This document shows, piece by piece, positions 1 to 12,721 of a stretch of 64,000 bases of DNA (its first letter is position 1; each line of letters opens with the position of its first letter). The notes under the pieces are model-generated. The model was not told the origin of the DNA. It saw only the letters and a list, made by a program, of their open reading frames with translations, and did no database searches. The stretch is from Annona cherimola (Eukaryota > Streptophyta > Magnoliopsida > Magnoliales > Annonaceae): contig CM059973.1 of NCBI GenBank assembly GCA_030490835.1, forward strand, positions 87,317,641 through 87,381,640. Reading direction: 5' to 3'. Both the position numbers and the translations under genes were made by a program.

Positions 1-1454
1 TTCACCTAGATAATTTGTCATTTCTTTCTCATACGCAGGCTTTTGGTACCTCTATCTCATGAACTGCTAGATTTGCAATTTGTTTAGCACACTGGTTACA
101 ATGGCTGAAGATACAAATTACTAAACTTCAGAAATTCTCCTGCAACTGCATGTTTAAATTGGTTCACTGTGCTTAGCTTTATCGTTTCCCTGCAATTCAC
201 TTGAGATGTTTCTTTCTTTCCATACGATTGTTTTTCCGTTGAGATGCAATTTGATGCTGCCGGAGGAAGAAAATTAATGTTTTCATGCATAGTACTGTCC
301 CTTCAGTTCCCTACTTAAAAGGAGCTCAACTGTGGAGCCTTGTAAGTCAGCCTGTTTGATGAACTTCTGCTCCACTTGATACCAATGCTGTCAAAACCAA
401 ACCGTGAGCTGAACTGTTTTAGTCTGCAGTTCAGGTTCAATCAGTTAAACACTTCAACTGCTGGTTCAAACCGTTTTGAACCATGACATCAGCATGATAT
501 AATTATTTTTTAAAATTATGTTTAATTTTTTTTGAAAATTAACAATACATATTATTTATAAGCCCGAAAATGAACTTATGAGTATAGGAAACCTAATAAA
601 CAAATGAAATTAAAAGAAAAAACATGATAGTAACAAAACTTTTGAAAAATTGGTGCATTTAATTAAAGATAACTATATTTTATCAAAAAAATTAAAGATA
701 AAGATGAGCATACCATAATTACTACATGATTGATGTTCAAAATTAACAGAAGGAATATTATTACCACACTACATGGAAAGTTTGCTTTGAAAATCCTTTC
801 TTTTCTCTTATAATGGAGGAAAAAGATTGGATATTCATCTCATTCCCATATATCCAAGGGCGTATGGACAGTCTGTTTCCTACCCAAGTCAGAAACCCTT
901 CATTGCGCTAAAGTTGGAAAAAAGAATTATTTTTATTTTTGCTTGTAGGACTAGACAGTGCTTTGTCCGGTTAGTGTGGTTCAAACATGCAGCCTGTCTG
1001 GTTTGAACGGTTTTGAAGAAATACCAAAACTGTGCCCTAACCGGACCACTTCTCGAATGTTCACAGTTGAACTGGCCAGACCAGTCTGGTTTTCCAAACA
1101 CTGCTTGATACTTGAAATTTCACCCCGTGGTGAGATTATGGGTATAGATGTGGAAGTCACACAAAGCACTGGTTGCCAAAGGCCAATAAGTTCTTTTTCC
1201 TATAACTTTTCCCACTAGTTGAATGTTTGAATTTAGTGAGATAATGGTGTGATTTGAATATTGTAGCCATTCTAGGTTTTTTCTGATCCATGCAGCTTTG
1301 GCCGATAAGCCTAGATGAAAATTTGGTAAATGGAATGAAATCCGTTTCAGACTTGCTTGTGCAAGTGATTCCAACTTTTTTATGAATGCTTCTCATACAT
1401 GCACTAACATAAACTCAAGAAACTAAGTTTCGTTGGTATTGGACTTCTTTTCAG
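1..1454 (+). other. Intron of the pyrophosphatase gene (partial)
   Basis: No coding exon is recognisable here. The stretch ends in the acceptor TTTTCAG just before the exon at 1455. About half of it is the hAT insertion at 383-1103. The short ORFs in it have no family resemblance. Confidence 0.8.
383..1103. mobile_element. Non-autonomous hAT transposon (721 bp) in pyrophosphatase intron
   Basis: An exact 8 bp direct repeat, CTTGATAC, flanks the element at 375-382 and 1104-1111, the target duplication size of hAT transposons. The left end begins CAATGCTGTCAAAACCAAAC; the reverse complement of the right end begins CAGTGTTTGGAAAACCAGAC, matching at about 15 of 22 positions. Subterminal regions repeat motifs of the type GGTTCAAACC and GGTTTGAACGG on both sides, as expected for transposase binding sites. 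There is no transposase ORF. The CA(A/G)TG start resembles Tag1-like hAT ends (from memory). Confidence 0.8.
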
Positions 1455-3247
1455 GTTGATCGTATTCTTTACTCATCAGTTGTGTATCCACACAATTATG
1501 GCTTTATTCCTCGAACCATCTGTGAAGATAGTGATCCAATGGATGTTCTGGTACTGATGCAGGTGATTCCTATCCTTGCTTGGTGATTTCTTTTATCTTA
1601 CTTGTCTTCTAATTATATATTCTAAATCCATCTGCGGAAATTTTCTCCCTCTTGCACAGGAGCCTGTACTTACTGGTTGTTTTCTGCGCGCTAGAGCTAT
1701 CGGGCTAATGCCCATGATTGACCAGGTGAGAGCTCTTTTGGCCTCCTCCGCTTTTTATCAACTCAGTCAATGATCATGGTTCGACCCTTTCTTGTTTTGC
1801 TTTTCCTTCCGTCCTTTTTCAAGTGAGAAATTTCATGCCCATTTAACAACATTTACCCAGGCACAACTAAGACAGTTTCTCGATATCTGGCTTTCTTTCC
1901 CTCACAATGTTTGAATTGAATGACAGAAATGAAGCTCAATTATTGGATTGCTTCTTTACAGGGCGAGAAGGATGATAAGATCATAGCAGTGTGTGCTGAT
2001 GATCCAGAATACCGCCATTATCAGGATATCAAGGAGCTTCCTCCACACCGTCTGCAAGAGATTCGCCGCTTCTTCGAAGATTGTATCCATCTGTGTTGAT
2101 TGATGGAATTTTCTTTGCTATGTAGTCTTTGATTTAATTGCCGCCCATTGTTTTACTGTTTTTCACTTTCACTTCAGGTGGTATATTCAGATTGTCCAAA
2201 ATCTTCTGGTGATGTCTTAGTCCTCAATTTGTTTAGAAGAGGCCTATGAAGTAATATCATCATGCTGCATAGGTTTGGATGGGCTACTTTTTGTCGTGTA
2301 AAGCAGGACAAGCCAATGACTAGATGAGTTTTTCCAAGCCTGGTACTAATTCACATTTATTAATAAGATTTACAAATCGCAACAAGTAGATTTGGGCAAG
2401 CTCAGGCTAGTCCTCTTTGGCGGTAAAGTTTGAAATTCTTTGTGGAACATCAAGTTGGAGATTCATATTTCCTTGTCAAAATTTGTCAAAAAAGTCTCCT
2501 TGCATATTTGGAACTTCAACTCAAGATCATTCAGTACTGATGTGAACAAAGACTAGACTTAAACAGCTGTCAGCCTGTAAGGACAAGTCAGAAATGAGCA
2601 CTATAGTCTGGATTGGTATGGGCACAACCTATTCTTTGTCACAAGCACATCAATTGCCTTTTCCAGATTTAGTATGCTAGAAAGCTACTCTGATTCACCC
2701 GATTCAAATTCTTGTGTTTTTGTTGTCAATCCTAGTAATGTTACTTGTCCAAACCTATCAGTAGCTTGGCCTCTAAAAGTGGCAATTTCATTGCTGACTA
2801 TGAGGGCCTTCTGAACTTGAATTTTGCTTGGATTAACAGTGGATTTGGAAACTTACCTTGATCTGTAGGTTTTTCAGAGGAGAGAATGCTGTTAAGTAGG
2901 TAACCAGCAGAACTTTTCTTAGAGGATGTAATAGCCTGTTGAGTTTGTTCTTATCTTCATCTTCCTAAGTTTTGGCCTTGACTTTGAACCAATAATAACA
3001 AAGACAAAAAGAACGAGAACAAAATGGTTAATGTGAATGATTTCCTTCCATCAGAAGCTGCTATCAAAGCAATCCAGTACTCCATGTGAGTTATCTTACT
3101 GATCAGCCGATATTGCTTAGTCATCTTTTGCTTGTTGATGCCTTGAATTTTGACTGTACAGCCTGTGCATTTACTTGGTTTATCCTGCTTCCTTGTGCGT
3201 GTAGGGATCTGTATGCCTCTTACATTGTGGAGAGCTTAAGGCAGTAA
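1455..3247 (+). CDS. Soluble inorganic pyrophosphatase, 3' five exons (5' end outside window)
   Basis: Hydrolyses pyrophosphate to two phosphates in the cytosol (Mg-dependent family I enzyme), pulling biosynthetic reactions forward. Exons read 1455-1562, 1660-1725, 1962-2082, 3004-3085 and 3205-3247, all with GT-AG borders and consistent phase; stop TAA at 3245-3247. The translation starts [20 protein letters not shown] and contains the family signature DSDPMD (D-x-D-P-x-D), the metal-site stretch EKDDK, then [12 protein letters not shown] and RRFFEDYKKNENK, ending [13 protein letters not shown]. All of this matches plant PPA1-5-type enzymes. The N-terminal part (up to about KTGLIK) is missing: no matching exon is visible in 1-1454, so the preceding intron is at least 1454 bp and the first exons lie upstream of the window. 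Which paralogue it is cannot be told. Confidence 0.95.
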
Positions 3248-4080
3248 CTTCTCGCTGCTGCTGCATGTACTCAAGAAACCAGGCGAACTGACTTCTTGCC
3301 ATATGCCTGTTGATATTGATTAGCATTATACCCAACAATCTTGATGAACATATTCTACTTCCCTTCTATGTTCCAGTGGGCCGCTAGCCTGCTACTAGTC
3401 GAATATCGCAAATGTTTTCCTCCCTCTTCTAGCGATGGACGTGCAGGCATGTGCATGAACATATGAGCATATGTGCGCATGTGCGTTTTCTTGTATGCGA
3501 GGCATCGGGTATCTCTGCTAACTCAATGCTACAATTGCATGCTAGTTTCTGATGCTTGCAAAAGTAGTCTTTCGATGAGACCTTGTGCTCTGTTTGCATA
3601 TACATAGTTGTATAAGATGACGGTTCTCAGACGTGACCTTGGTAACAGAATTGGGTTGCATGCGGCTCAGATTCTGTATGATTTCTATTCATGACAAATG
3701 TTTTTAGGTCATGTACAATAATCAATTTCCATTACTGGGGAGGTTCCATGAGACAATCGAATCAAGTTGTGGGGGATAGGATCATAAGAGTATCTATGAT
3801 AATTTTGAGCAGGTGGAAGGTGGATTACTTGGATGGTGTGGCGGTGGTGTTATGGTGTGGAGGTGACCATTTAGTTACAGTGCTTGAATAGATGTGGGCT
3901 AGATAAGCAAGGTGGAACTTGTTTGTAATTGGCCTTGCCAACTCCAAATGCTCAATGAGGAAAATCGAACTTGACCTAATCTGACACGCAAAAATCTGTG
4001 AAGCCTAAACCAAGGTCCTGCACAACGTGGTCTCGCTTGGTGGATTCGGCTAAAAAGGTATCCACTAAGATGTAGATTTA
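3248..4080. other. 3' UTR and downstream flank of pyrophosphatase
   Basis: The first few hundred bases after the stop are presumably 3' UTR. No further coding sequence or repeat structure is recognised up to the foldback element at 4081. Confidence 0.5.
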
Positions 4081-4462
4081 AGGGTCGTGATTTCTTGCAC
4101 CCGGGTGCATTGAGCTTTAGTGCACTCGGGTGCATCAACCCATTTTGTTAATTTTTGTTTTGAATTTTTTTAAATAAAAGTGTTAATCTAAGTATATTTA
4201 ATATGTGTATCAATTTTTACCATTTTGGAGTATTTTAGATATTTATTTTTGATTTTTGAAAATTATTGACATTTTAGGTAATTTAAAATTATTAAAATGC
4301 CATTGATTTTCAAAAATAAAAAATAAATATCTAAAATACTCTAAAAATGATAAAAATTGATACACATGTTAAATATACTTAGATTAATACTTGTATAAAA
4401 AAATTTTCAAGAAAAATAAAAAAATGGGTTTAATGCACTTGGGTGTAGAAGATCGCGGTCCT
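4081..4462. repeat. Foldback MITE, family F1, copy A (TGCAC-tip type)
   Basis: The element is almost entirely a long inverted repeat. The left arm (CTAAGTATATTTAATATGTG ...) returns as its complement near 4360-4385, and the centre is about 4285. Tips carry TGCACTCGGGTGCA on the left and TGCACTTGGGTGTA on the right. Pairing extends outward to GGGTCGTGAT on the left and ATCGCGGTCC on the right. No coding content. Confidence 0.75.
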
Positions 4463-4480
4463 AGATTTAAATAAGGAACC

Positions 4481-4778
4481 CGGTTAAATGCACTCAGGTG
4501 TATTGCACTGATTTTTTTAAAACTTTTTTTAATTTTTTTTCATGATATTGTTAATTTAAGTATTTTAATATGTGTATTAATTTTTACTATTTTTAAAGAT
4601 TTTTAGATATTTTTTGGATTTGTAAAAATTAGTGTCATTTTAGTAATTCTGGTTTTTAAAAATTTGAAAGAAATATTTAAAAATCTTCAAAAAAATAAAA
4701 ATTTAAATTAACAATTGTGTAAAAAAAATTTCAAAAAAATAAAAAAATAGTTAAATTACACTCGGGTGCATTGAACCG
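4481..4778. repeat. Foldback MITE, family F1, copy B (TGCAC-tip type)
   Basis: A second inverted-repeat element lies directly downstream of copy A. The left tip CGGTTAAATGCACTCAGG pairs with the right tip ending GGTGCATTGAACCG. The internal arms are of the same AT-rich F1 type (TTAATATGTGTATTAATTTT). Confidence 0.7.
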
Positions 4779-5096
4779 AGATTCTTTAAATATTATGCTA
4801 GTTACATATAAATGGTCTTATGTAATCTTTTTAAATTTTAAGTTTTTAATATTTTAAATTTAATATCATTTGATTATCTAAGAGCCATGTTTTATCTAAA
4901 TCAAATATGCTATATTTGCTTAAAAATGAGTATATTCATTTGTAATTTGAGAAAAATGCTTAGATTTATTCATATATATATATATATATATATCAAATTG
5001 TAATAATATTTTATAAAATCATTTATCTATATGGAAAGATATTTTAGATGGTTTAAATGTTAAAAATACAACTTTAAAATTAATACTTAACATTAA

Positions 5097-5371
5097 GGGC
5101 ATGTTTGTTTATAGCAAAAATTTTTCAATTTAAAATTTTACACTCTCCGTAACTATCCTATTTTTTAATTATATATTCACGTTTTCTTATATAATTGTTG
5201 TACTTTTCAATTATTTTTATACAATAACTTAAATATATAATCTATCTATTTTGACTTTATTCTATTTACTCGTCATTACTACCTCTTATCATATCATATC
5301 ATTTTCTACAAATTCAAAATTTTTTACATTAAATATTTTCATCTAAAAGTTTTTTCACTTTCTAAATACTT
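5097..5371. mobile_element. Tourist-like (PIF/Harbinger) MITE, family T
   Basis: Begins GGGCATGTTTG just after a TAA trinucleotide. The body has the family consensus (CTACTCTCC-ACTATCCTA-TTTTAATTAT, then ATCATATCATTTTCTA, then CATCTAAAAGTTTTT). The right end is degraded (TTCTAAATAC). About ten relatives occur in this window. Confidence 0.65.
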
Positions 5372-6300
5372 TTTAAATTATTTTATTATGTTGATTTTAT
5401 GTATTTGTAAATGAGACTTAAGTACAGTGATATTAAACGAGTGAAAAGATTTTTAAGAGATCGAGTAAATTTTTTATCAACCATCTAAATATTTAAAATA
5501 AAATAGATCAAATAGTCGAGAGCATTTTCATTTAAATAGTTCAAAAGATGATGAGGGTTGGTTGGGAAGTTAGTCATGCGACATCTTAATCAAGGTTTAG
5601 AATCTCACTTCACCCCTTTGGGTATTTCAACCCCTCTAATGGGCGTAAAGGAACTATAGTTTTCTCGTGTGAGCAGCTTTGGTCTTGTCATTAATGATAT
5701 AAGTTGATAAGGGAAATTATAAGTAATTTAAGATAGAAAAACTTGAACATTATAAGTAAATATTTCAATTGGAACAATAAAAAATAATTAAAAAGATAAT
5801 TTTCACGCATATTAAATGAAATCATTCGCTATAAAAAAAAACGAAAACATTAAATTTTATTTTCATTGAACCCTCTGATGGTATAATAAGTTTCTACGAG
5901 TCTTCTCACTTTTTAAACATCTTGTTGGGATAAAAAAGAAAGAAAAGAATATTTTTCAAGAATTTTAGATCACCAGATAAGAAAATACTGAATATTTTTT
6001 ATGCGGCGTGATATTTCGATGGGTCTGCAAACGTAATTCGAACAGAAGTTAAAAATTTTAAATTAGCATTTGGCATTTGGAGAATGGTAGGAATGGATAA
6101 GATAATGGTAAAGTGGAAATGGATTGTGGTTGAAATATACGAATAAAAATTGAAAAACAGTAGGGTAAGGGGACAATTAGCGGGGGTTGATTTTCAATTC
6201 CCCTCTAATTCCATTCCACTTTCAACATAACAAACACTCCCTGTAATCATCGCTTGCTGTTTCATTGTTAACTCAAGTCAGCTCGCGGAGATGGGCGGGT
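5372..6300. other. Intergenic AT-rich DNA
   Basis: No ORF with family resemblance, no RNA gene and no clear terminal-repeat structure seen. This is the upstream flank of the gamma-carbonic anhydrase gene. Confidence 0.5.
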
Positions 6301-6355
6301 CTAATCCGGCATCTGTAATTTACAACTGTAACGGGGGCACGAGAGTAATTCTTCC

Positions 6356-6363
6356 TATAAAAC
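6356..6363 (+). promoter_or_regulatory. TATA box of gamma-carbonic anhydrase gene
   Basis: TATAAAAC lies 126 bases upstream of the start codon at 6482, in a locally GC-richer stretch. This implies transcription starting at about 6385-6395 and a 5' UTR near 90 bases. Confidence 0.6.
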
Positions 6364-6481
6364 CCCCCAGCATTTTTCGCCCATTCCTTTGGGATCTTCT
6401 CTTCTTCAGAGTTCAGAGACGCCAGCTGAAAAAGCACACAACGACCTCCACCTGCAATACTCCGTAGAGTAGAGATAGGAG

Positions 6482-9400
6482 ATGGGAACGCTCGGAAAGG
6501 CAATCTACACCGTCGGATTTTGGATTCGGGAGACTGGGCAAGCCCTTGATCGCCTTGGCTGCCGTCTCCAAGGGAACTACTACTTCCAAGAGCAATGTAT
6601 GATCCCTCCCTTCCTTCTCCTCCTCCTCTAACCCTAGATTGAAATTTCATCCTCTCATCTCATATTTCCATGTTTATCATCGTCATCAAGGATTCGTCTT
6701 TCTTTCTCTCCTCGTTTCCTTTACGACGGGAATTTGATGCTGGTATTCCGGAACTTTCCGGAAGCTGAGTGCAGCTTTGCGCTGCTTATTCTGACGATGA
6801 TATTCGGTGCAATGTATCTCCTCTTCTGAGCTGGAGCTGTGGGATTTGGGATTTCAGCCAGCCGCTGGGCAGCCCAAATAGTGTGATCGCATGTATTTTG
6901 GGATCTCTGGTCGTGTCAATGGAATTGAATTGGTTATCCATTCGTAAATACATTTTGATTTTTCTTGTGGTGCTTGATATTGTTTATTAGATTTTTGAGT
7001 TGAAGCTGGTCTTTGTGGGTGCTGCTGATTAGACTGTTCAGATGCGAAGTACTCCCCATCCCTGTGGGCATACAGCTGTTTTGATAGAAATTAGATGACA
7101 ATGCGGGTTGCGTTGAATTTGACGACTGATTTCTTTACAATTTTTGTTTTTTTTATAACAATGTAAATTCAAAACGTCAACTTGTAAAGACATGTGATGA
7201 ACTACGTTGTCAGTGATTTGGGGTAGAAATGAACGGCAAGTGTAAGAAAAGCCTGAACTGCAGGCATGGAAGGAGGAGGGGGTGGCGTATCATCCATTTC
7301 TTCTTTTGGCTACCAACCTTCGCATGGAATGCAATGTTTCTCTCTTAGTATGTTCATCTGGAATACCAATATGACCTCAATGATTGGCTTGCATCTTGAC
7401 TGACGAGAAAGGATTTTGACGTGGAGAAATTCATGTGTTGATACTTGATAGGTGAATGGTCTAACAAATACAGGATATTTCAGTACTATCTTTGTTATAC
7501 AGGCAATCAAAGTACTTCTGGAAATTTTATTTTGCAGGGTGGTCCAAAAATTGTAATGTTGTGTGCTTCTAGTTGAATATGCAGTTGATGCATTATGCTA
7601 TTAGCGTATAGTTACTCTTGTAAATGCCACATGATCCCATCTTGTAAAACAATGCTAGCGGAGGTGGTTCTTTATCTGGAATGGAAGTGCTCTGAATTAG
7701 TGGGTGGGTGTGTTGTGCTTGTGATTTGCAATAAACTTTGACTTCTGAATTTCATTTTATAAACACCTCTATTTAGCTAATGTTAATCTTCAACATTTTT
7801 CAGTGTCAAGGCATCGGACACTCATGAACATATTTGACAAAGCACCTCTTGTTGATAAGGGTGCCTTTGTTGCTCCGAGTGCATCCGTCATTGGAGATGT
7901 TAGGGTGGGCGGAGGATCCTCAATTTGGTATGGATGTGTTTTGAGAGGTATGAATTTTTATGAACAGTCGAAATCTATCGTGTTTTGCTAAAAAAATTTC
8001 ATTTGTCACTTGCGGTCGATTATATTCAAATCATCGAAAGTTCTATATTCATGTTTGTATCATTTAATTCATTCTGTTGTCTTTAAGTTGTTGACTTTAG
8101 TTTTCCTTTCTTTTCTATCTTCACTCAGGGAGTCACATAAAATGAAGCCAATTCTTGCTCAAAAATCTCAATTTCGTTTGCAGGTGATGTCAATAGTATC
8201 AGTGTTGGATCTGGGACTAACATACAAGACAACACCCTTGTACACGTAGCAAAATCCAATCTCAGCGGGAAGGTCCTGCCAACACTTATTGGAGACAACG
8301 TTACCGTAGGTGAGTGACACTATTGATTTTATAGAAATATTTCATGAACAGTGTTTGTGAAATCTATACTGCCATCTCAAGGTTACAGGTTAAACTGTAT
8401 GCAATATGGATGATATTTGCTGACAGGAGTTAGTAAACTGCAATCTGAATGTGGGCATTCATTCTTGAATGCTTTGGTATAATCACTGTCAAATGTCTAA
8501 AAGTTAACAAACTCGACGGGAAATGAAAAAGGGAAATTTTTATAAATGGAAGAAAAGAAGATTGGTAGTCGTAGATCAATGTGAGAACTGATCGAAAACC
8601 ATCAGATTAAATATTTGATAATAAAGCTAAAATTTTTGACTGTTTTAAATTACATAAACTAAACCAGAAGGAATCAAATTCATGATCATCAACAGGGGGA
8701 AGAAAAAAGAATTTATCTCATATGCTAAAGATGAAGAATCTTAGAGAATTGTTCATATAGGTCAAGATGGTTGTGTGTCTGCAAAAACATTTGAAAGGGG
8801 TCATATACTACCATGGCGTCTTGATTAGTTAGGTAGCACAGAAATTGTTAAGTTACATCCAAATGTTGATGGAAGTGGATATTATTTGACTTCTTATTGA
8901 TAGTAAAAATAGAAAATGAACCTTATTTGAATTATGCTTGTCAGTTCAATAGCATAAATGCAAACCACATCATGGACTCATGTGGGTTGTTCGGAACTGG
9001 GTATATTGTGTGTGCATTTTCTTTGATAGTGGGGTTCAAGATTGTTTTCTGAAATTTTCCTGAGCATAATTTGGAAGGTGCATGATAATTTAAGTTAAAA
9101 ATAATTATTTTTGCAATTGTCAGGGTAGGTCCATAGGTCCAAAATTTCAGGTTCTGATGTGGCATACCAAATTTGATCTGTCTGTAATAAGTTCCTCTTG
9201 AATTCATTCCTTGGATGACCAGGACATTCTGAGCTATGTCTGGACTGTTCGAAACTTCACCTATACCATGTTTTGTACAATTTATTGTATTTTCAATGAA
9301 TGGATTTTTGAGTTAATGTAGTCAAAATGTGCGACTGTTTATGTTATATTTGGTAATTGTGCAATTTTTCTGGTCTAAAATGGGCATTTATTCCTACATT

Positions 9401-11538
9401 GACTTCATTTGGTTGCCAAAAGGGATTCACTGCTAAAAAAAATTCCATAACGATAACTGTATTCACACAAACGTGGTGTCCTAAATAAGGTGGTGGACCT
9501 ATCAGGTATTTAGAGGTTTATTTTCATATGACTGTTTAGCAAATAAAACACAATAATTTTTACCCACAGCAATTTTTTCATATGGTCAATGAATTTGCGA
9601 GGATGTTGTACGTTTTAAGTTGGGGTTATTCATTGCTGAGGACTTTCTGTAATATTCTTTCTTCTATTTGATAAAGTCCTCTCAAAATCATCACTGGAAT
9701 CTGTTTCCCTTCAAAGACTCGAAGTTGATGTCTGTTCCCTGTACTGATCTTACAGCAAAATTATGAAGCTATTCTCAACAAGGTCTGTCGTTTTTTTAAG
9801 GAAAAAAAATTAGACAGACCTGATTTTCTTAATTTTTTTTTTTTTTTTGGGGTTGACAGGTCAACACAAAGAGGAACATTTTGGATTCAAATGTACCTTT
9901 TTGAATTTACATGTATCATGCGTGACTGAATGCACCCCGGTGTGTTTGACCTGTTATTATTATTTTTTTTTTTTGAAAATTGGTTTATATAACTGTTAAT
10001 TTAGGTATATTTAACATGTATATCAAGTTTTATTATTTTTTGGATATTTGTAGATTTTTTTTATTTTTTAAAATCAGTGGCATTTTCTTACAAAAAATTT
10101 TTTGCACCCGGCTGCACCGTAGCTAAGTGCACCCAGGTGCACTAGATCTAGACTCTATATGTATATCTTTTAAGTTTAATAGATACTCAATCTTCACCAG
10201 CATACATCCAGATTGCCAAATGTTTTCATTGCCAAACAATGGTTAATGTTACTAGCTGTCAGTAATTCTCTAATAACATTTCTAAGGAAATGGAAAAAAA
10301 AAAAAAAAAAAAGGAACAAAGTTATAGGATAGACAGGAACTTTTGCGATAGGTGGCATAAAAAGTGTAGTAATTTAAGGACAGAATGTTAAGCAAGTTAG
10401 TCTGAAAACTGGCAAGGTACTGGTTCTTGCCTGAAAATCACAGTGTGGAATTGGCTCTCCTTTTTTCTGATTTTTGTTGTTGTAGGTGTTTGTATGAAAG
10501 ATTGCGTTGTATGTAGGATATATTTGTAGATGAATATGTTTGTTCATATGCTGTGTCCTTGACATATTGATGTTCAGATTAATGGTTTGAATCATGCTAC
10601 GGAAGATATTTTGACTGTTTTAGACCAGTTCAGTTCAAGATGCAGCTAAACTGGTCAATTAATGGCCTTGGACCTCCAGATTTTAAAACATTGGTCCAAT
10701 GTCAACTTGCTTTTATTGATAACAGGCTGCAGCAATTGCTTCTGAATCAAATATTAATATAACCTTTCAATATTTTTGTTGTAACTAAGATCTTGTGTGG
10801 TGATTTTGCCAGGTCATAGTGCTGTTTTACATGGATGCACAGTGGAGGATGAGGCATTTGTTGGTATGGGAGCAACACTGCTTGATGGGGTTGTTGTGGA
10901 GACACATGGTATGGTTGCTGCTGGAGCCCTTGTGAGGCAGAACACTAGGATCCCTTCTGGGGAGGTTTGTTCATGAAACTCTCTCTATTGCTTCATGATA
11001 TTGAGAGTTTTTAGGTTCTCCCATTGTCATTCACTCAGTTGAGTGTCGAGATTATTTGGATAACTTGGTATTTCACTGCTCATTAATGATCGCCATTAAG
11101 AGGAGACATTTGTTCCTGTAGAGGGTGGGGACTGGGTTGTTATATCAATCAGATCTTTGTTCTTATTTTGGATGACACATTGAGGGGACTGCAAAATTAT
11201 GAAATTTGTGTTGAGTAAGATGAGTGAACAATCCAGCCATTCCCCAAAAGCTGAACATTTAGGGTCCATTTGGTAAGAATGTAAAAAAAAAAAAAAAATA
11301 AGAAATTAAAAAAAAATAAAAAAAAATACTTCTGTCTACACACTGTTTGAAATGATTTGACATCATAATTGACTAATTACCTTACTTTTTAAATTATTAC
11401 ATTTACGTTACAATCATTTTTTCACATCTTTCCATCCAACTATCATGTCTGTTTTGTGTTTGTCCCCTTTACTTTTAATTATTACCCCTATCATATGACA
11501 TTAATATCTCATTTTCAAAAATTATCCTACAAATTTTT

Positions 11539-11572
<34 letters not shown>

Positions 11573-12721
11573 CAAAACCTCTTACCAAATGGACCCTAAG
11601 TGGAAAAGATTTCATTTCTATAGAAGTAGCCAAACTTTTGCAACAACAACTATTTATCCACATTTTGATGTGTCTGATTCATGCATTCAATCCTTATAAA
11701 TCCTCCTTCCAACCAATTTCATGCTTAATTCATAGGATTTCATTTTTCAACTATAGTTTCTCTTGTTTATCATTTAATGTACTCAACACCCAAGCTTCAT
11801 TCGTGCCACTTTTTTAGTGGTCACATCTTAAATAAACGGCATCAATTCTTTTCATATTCCATGCATGTGTGTCAATGTCTTCTTACCTTCTGATCTGTCA
11901 TTTCACTTAAGCAATTTCTACTCTGCAGGTCTTTTATTAAGGTATTGCCCATGTTTCTCAACCTCGCTTTTCAGTTTATAATGGCCATTTTAGTTTTATT
12001 TCTTTGTTGTTCATTCTCTATTTACGCGTATCATGCTCAGTTGTTGGGATCTTTATCATGATTTTTTTTTTTTAATAATAAATCTTCATCCTGATTTAAA
12101 TGAAACAAAATATGCTGGCCGTATCTTTTGGGATGCCTTAGGCGCTCATAAAAATGGCTGCACTAACAGCTAGTACAAAATTAGTCTATATATATGCTTG
12201 TGCATTTCATTGTCATACATTTCATTTGAGTAATTTTATCATTTTTGGCTGCTTTGTGCTTGTATGTTGGTGCTTATCTAATGATAATAAATCTACTTTC
12301 TATTCAGTTAAATTAGCTGTACACATGTACCATGTGAAGGGTATTTTATGGTTGACAGCAGAGTTGGATGTGTTTGCTATTGTGTTAGTTTGTGCAAGGG
12401 TCACGGTTTTCTGATCATTAGCATGCCCCAAACGATGCACAGGTATGGGGAGGAAACCCTGCCAAGTTCCTGAGGAAACTCACCAATGAAGAGAGAGCTT
12501 TCATTTCTCAGTCTGCCACAAACTACACCAACTTAGCTCAGGTGCATGCGGCTGAGAATGCGAAGACCTTTGACGAGATCGAGTTTGAAAAGTTGCTCCG
12601 CAAGAAGGCTGCTCACCGGGATGAGGAGTACGATTCTATGCTTGGTGTTGTCCGTGAAGTGCCACCGCAGCTCATACTCCCTGATAACATCCTTCCTGAT
12701 AAATCGCCCAAGGCTTCTTAA
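6482..12721 (+). CDS. GAMMACA: Gamma-carbonic anhydrase, mitochondrial complex I subunit (CA1/CA2 type)
   Basis: Subunit of the matrix-facing carbonic-anhydrase domain of plant mitochondrial complex I, needed for assembly of the enzyme. Exons: 6482-6596, 7804-7947, 8184-8309, 10813-10964, 12443-12721; 816 nt, 271 aa, all GT-AG and in phase. It starts MGTLGKAIYTVGFWIRETGQ as in plant CA1/CA2. Hexapeptide left-handed beta-helix from about residue 50 to 165. The three zinc-ligand histidines are present at 107, 130 and 135 (LVHVA, GHSAVLHG), with Arg86 and Asp88 (RGD) and Gln101-Asp102. The C-terminal helix ends LPDNILPDKSPKAS. Length agrees with Arabidopsis CA1/CA2 (about 275-278). The complete ligand set argues against the CA-like (CAL) subgroup. 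Introns 3 and 4 (2503 and 1478 bp) hold MITEs. Whether it catalyses CO2 hydration is unknown even in the best studied plants. Confidence 0.96.
9928..10146. repeat. Foldback MITE, family F1, copy C (truncated) in intron 3
   Basis: One arm (ATTTAGGTATATTTAACATG, then ATATTTGTAGATTTTTTTTA) runs from the tip GCACCCCGGTGTG. The other arm is lost after about 10100, leaving only tip-like sequence GTGCACCCAGGTGCAC. Confidence 0.55.
11262..11596. mobile_element. Tourist-like MITE with perfect 17 bp TIR in intron 4
   Basis: The terminal repeat GGGTCCATTTGGTAAGA is exactly inverted at the right end (TCTTACCAAATGGACCC). It is flanked by TTA on the left and TAA on the right, matching the TWA target of PIF/Harbinger MITEs only approximately. 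Interior contains long A and T runs (about 30 T at 11541-11571) on opposite arms that would pair in a hairpin. A degraded relative is at 41084-41543. Confidence 0.75.

Noticed and set aside
1..1454. First exons of the pyrophosphatase within the window
   Set aside because: No sequence encoding the expected upstream segment (…YELDKKTGLIK type) is visible in any frame.
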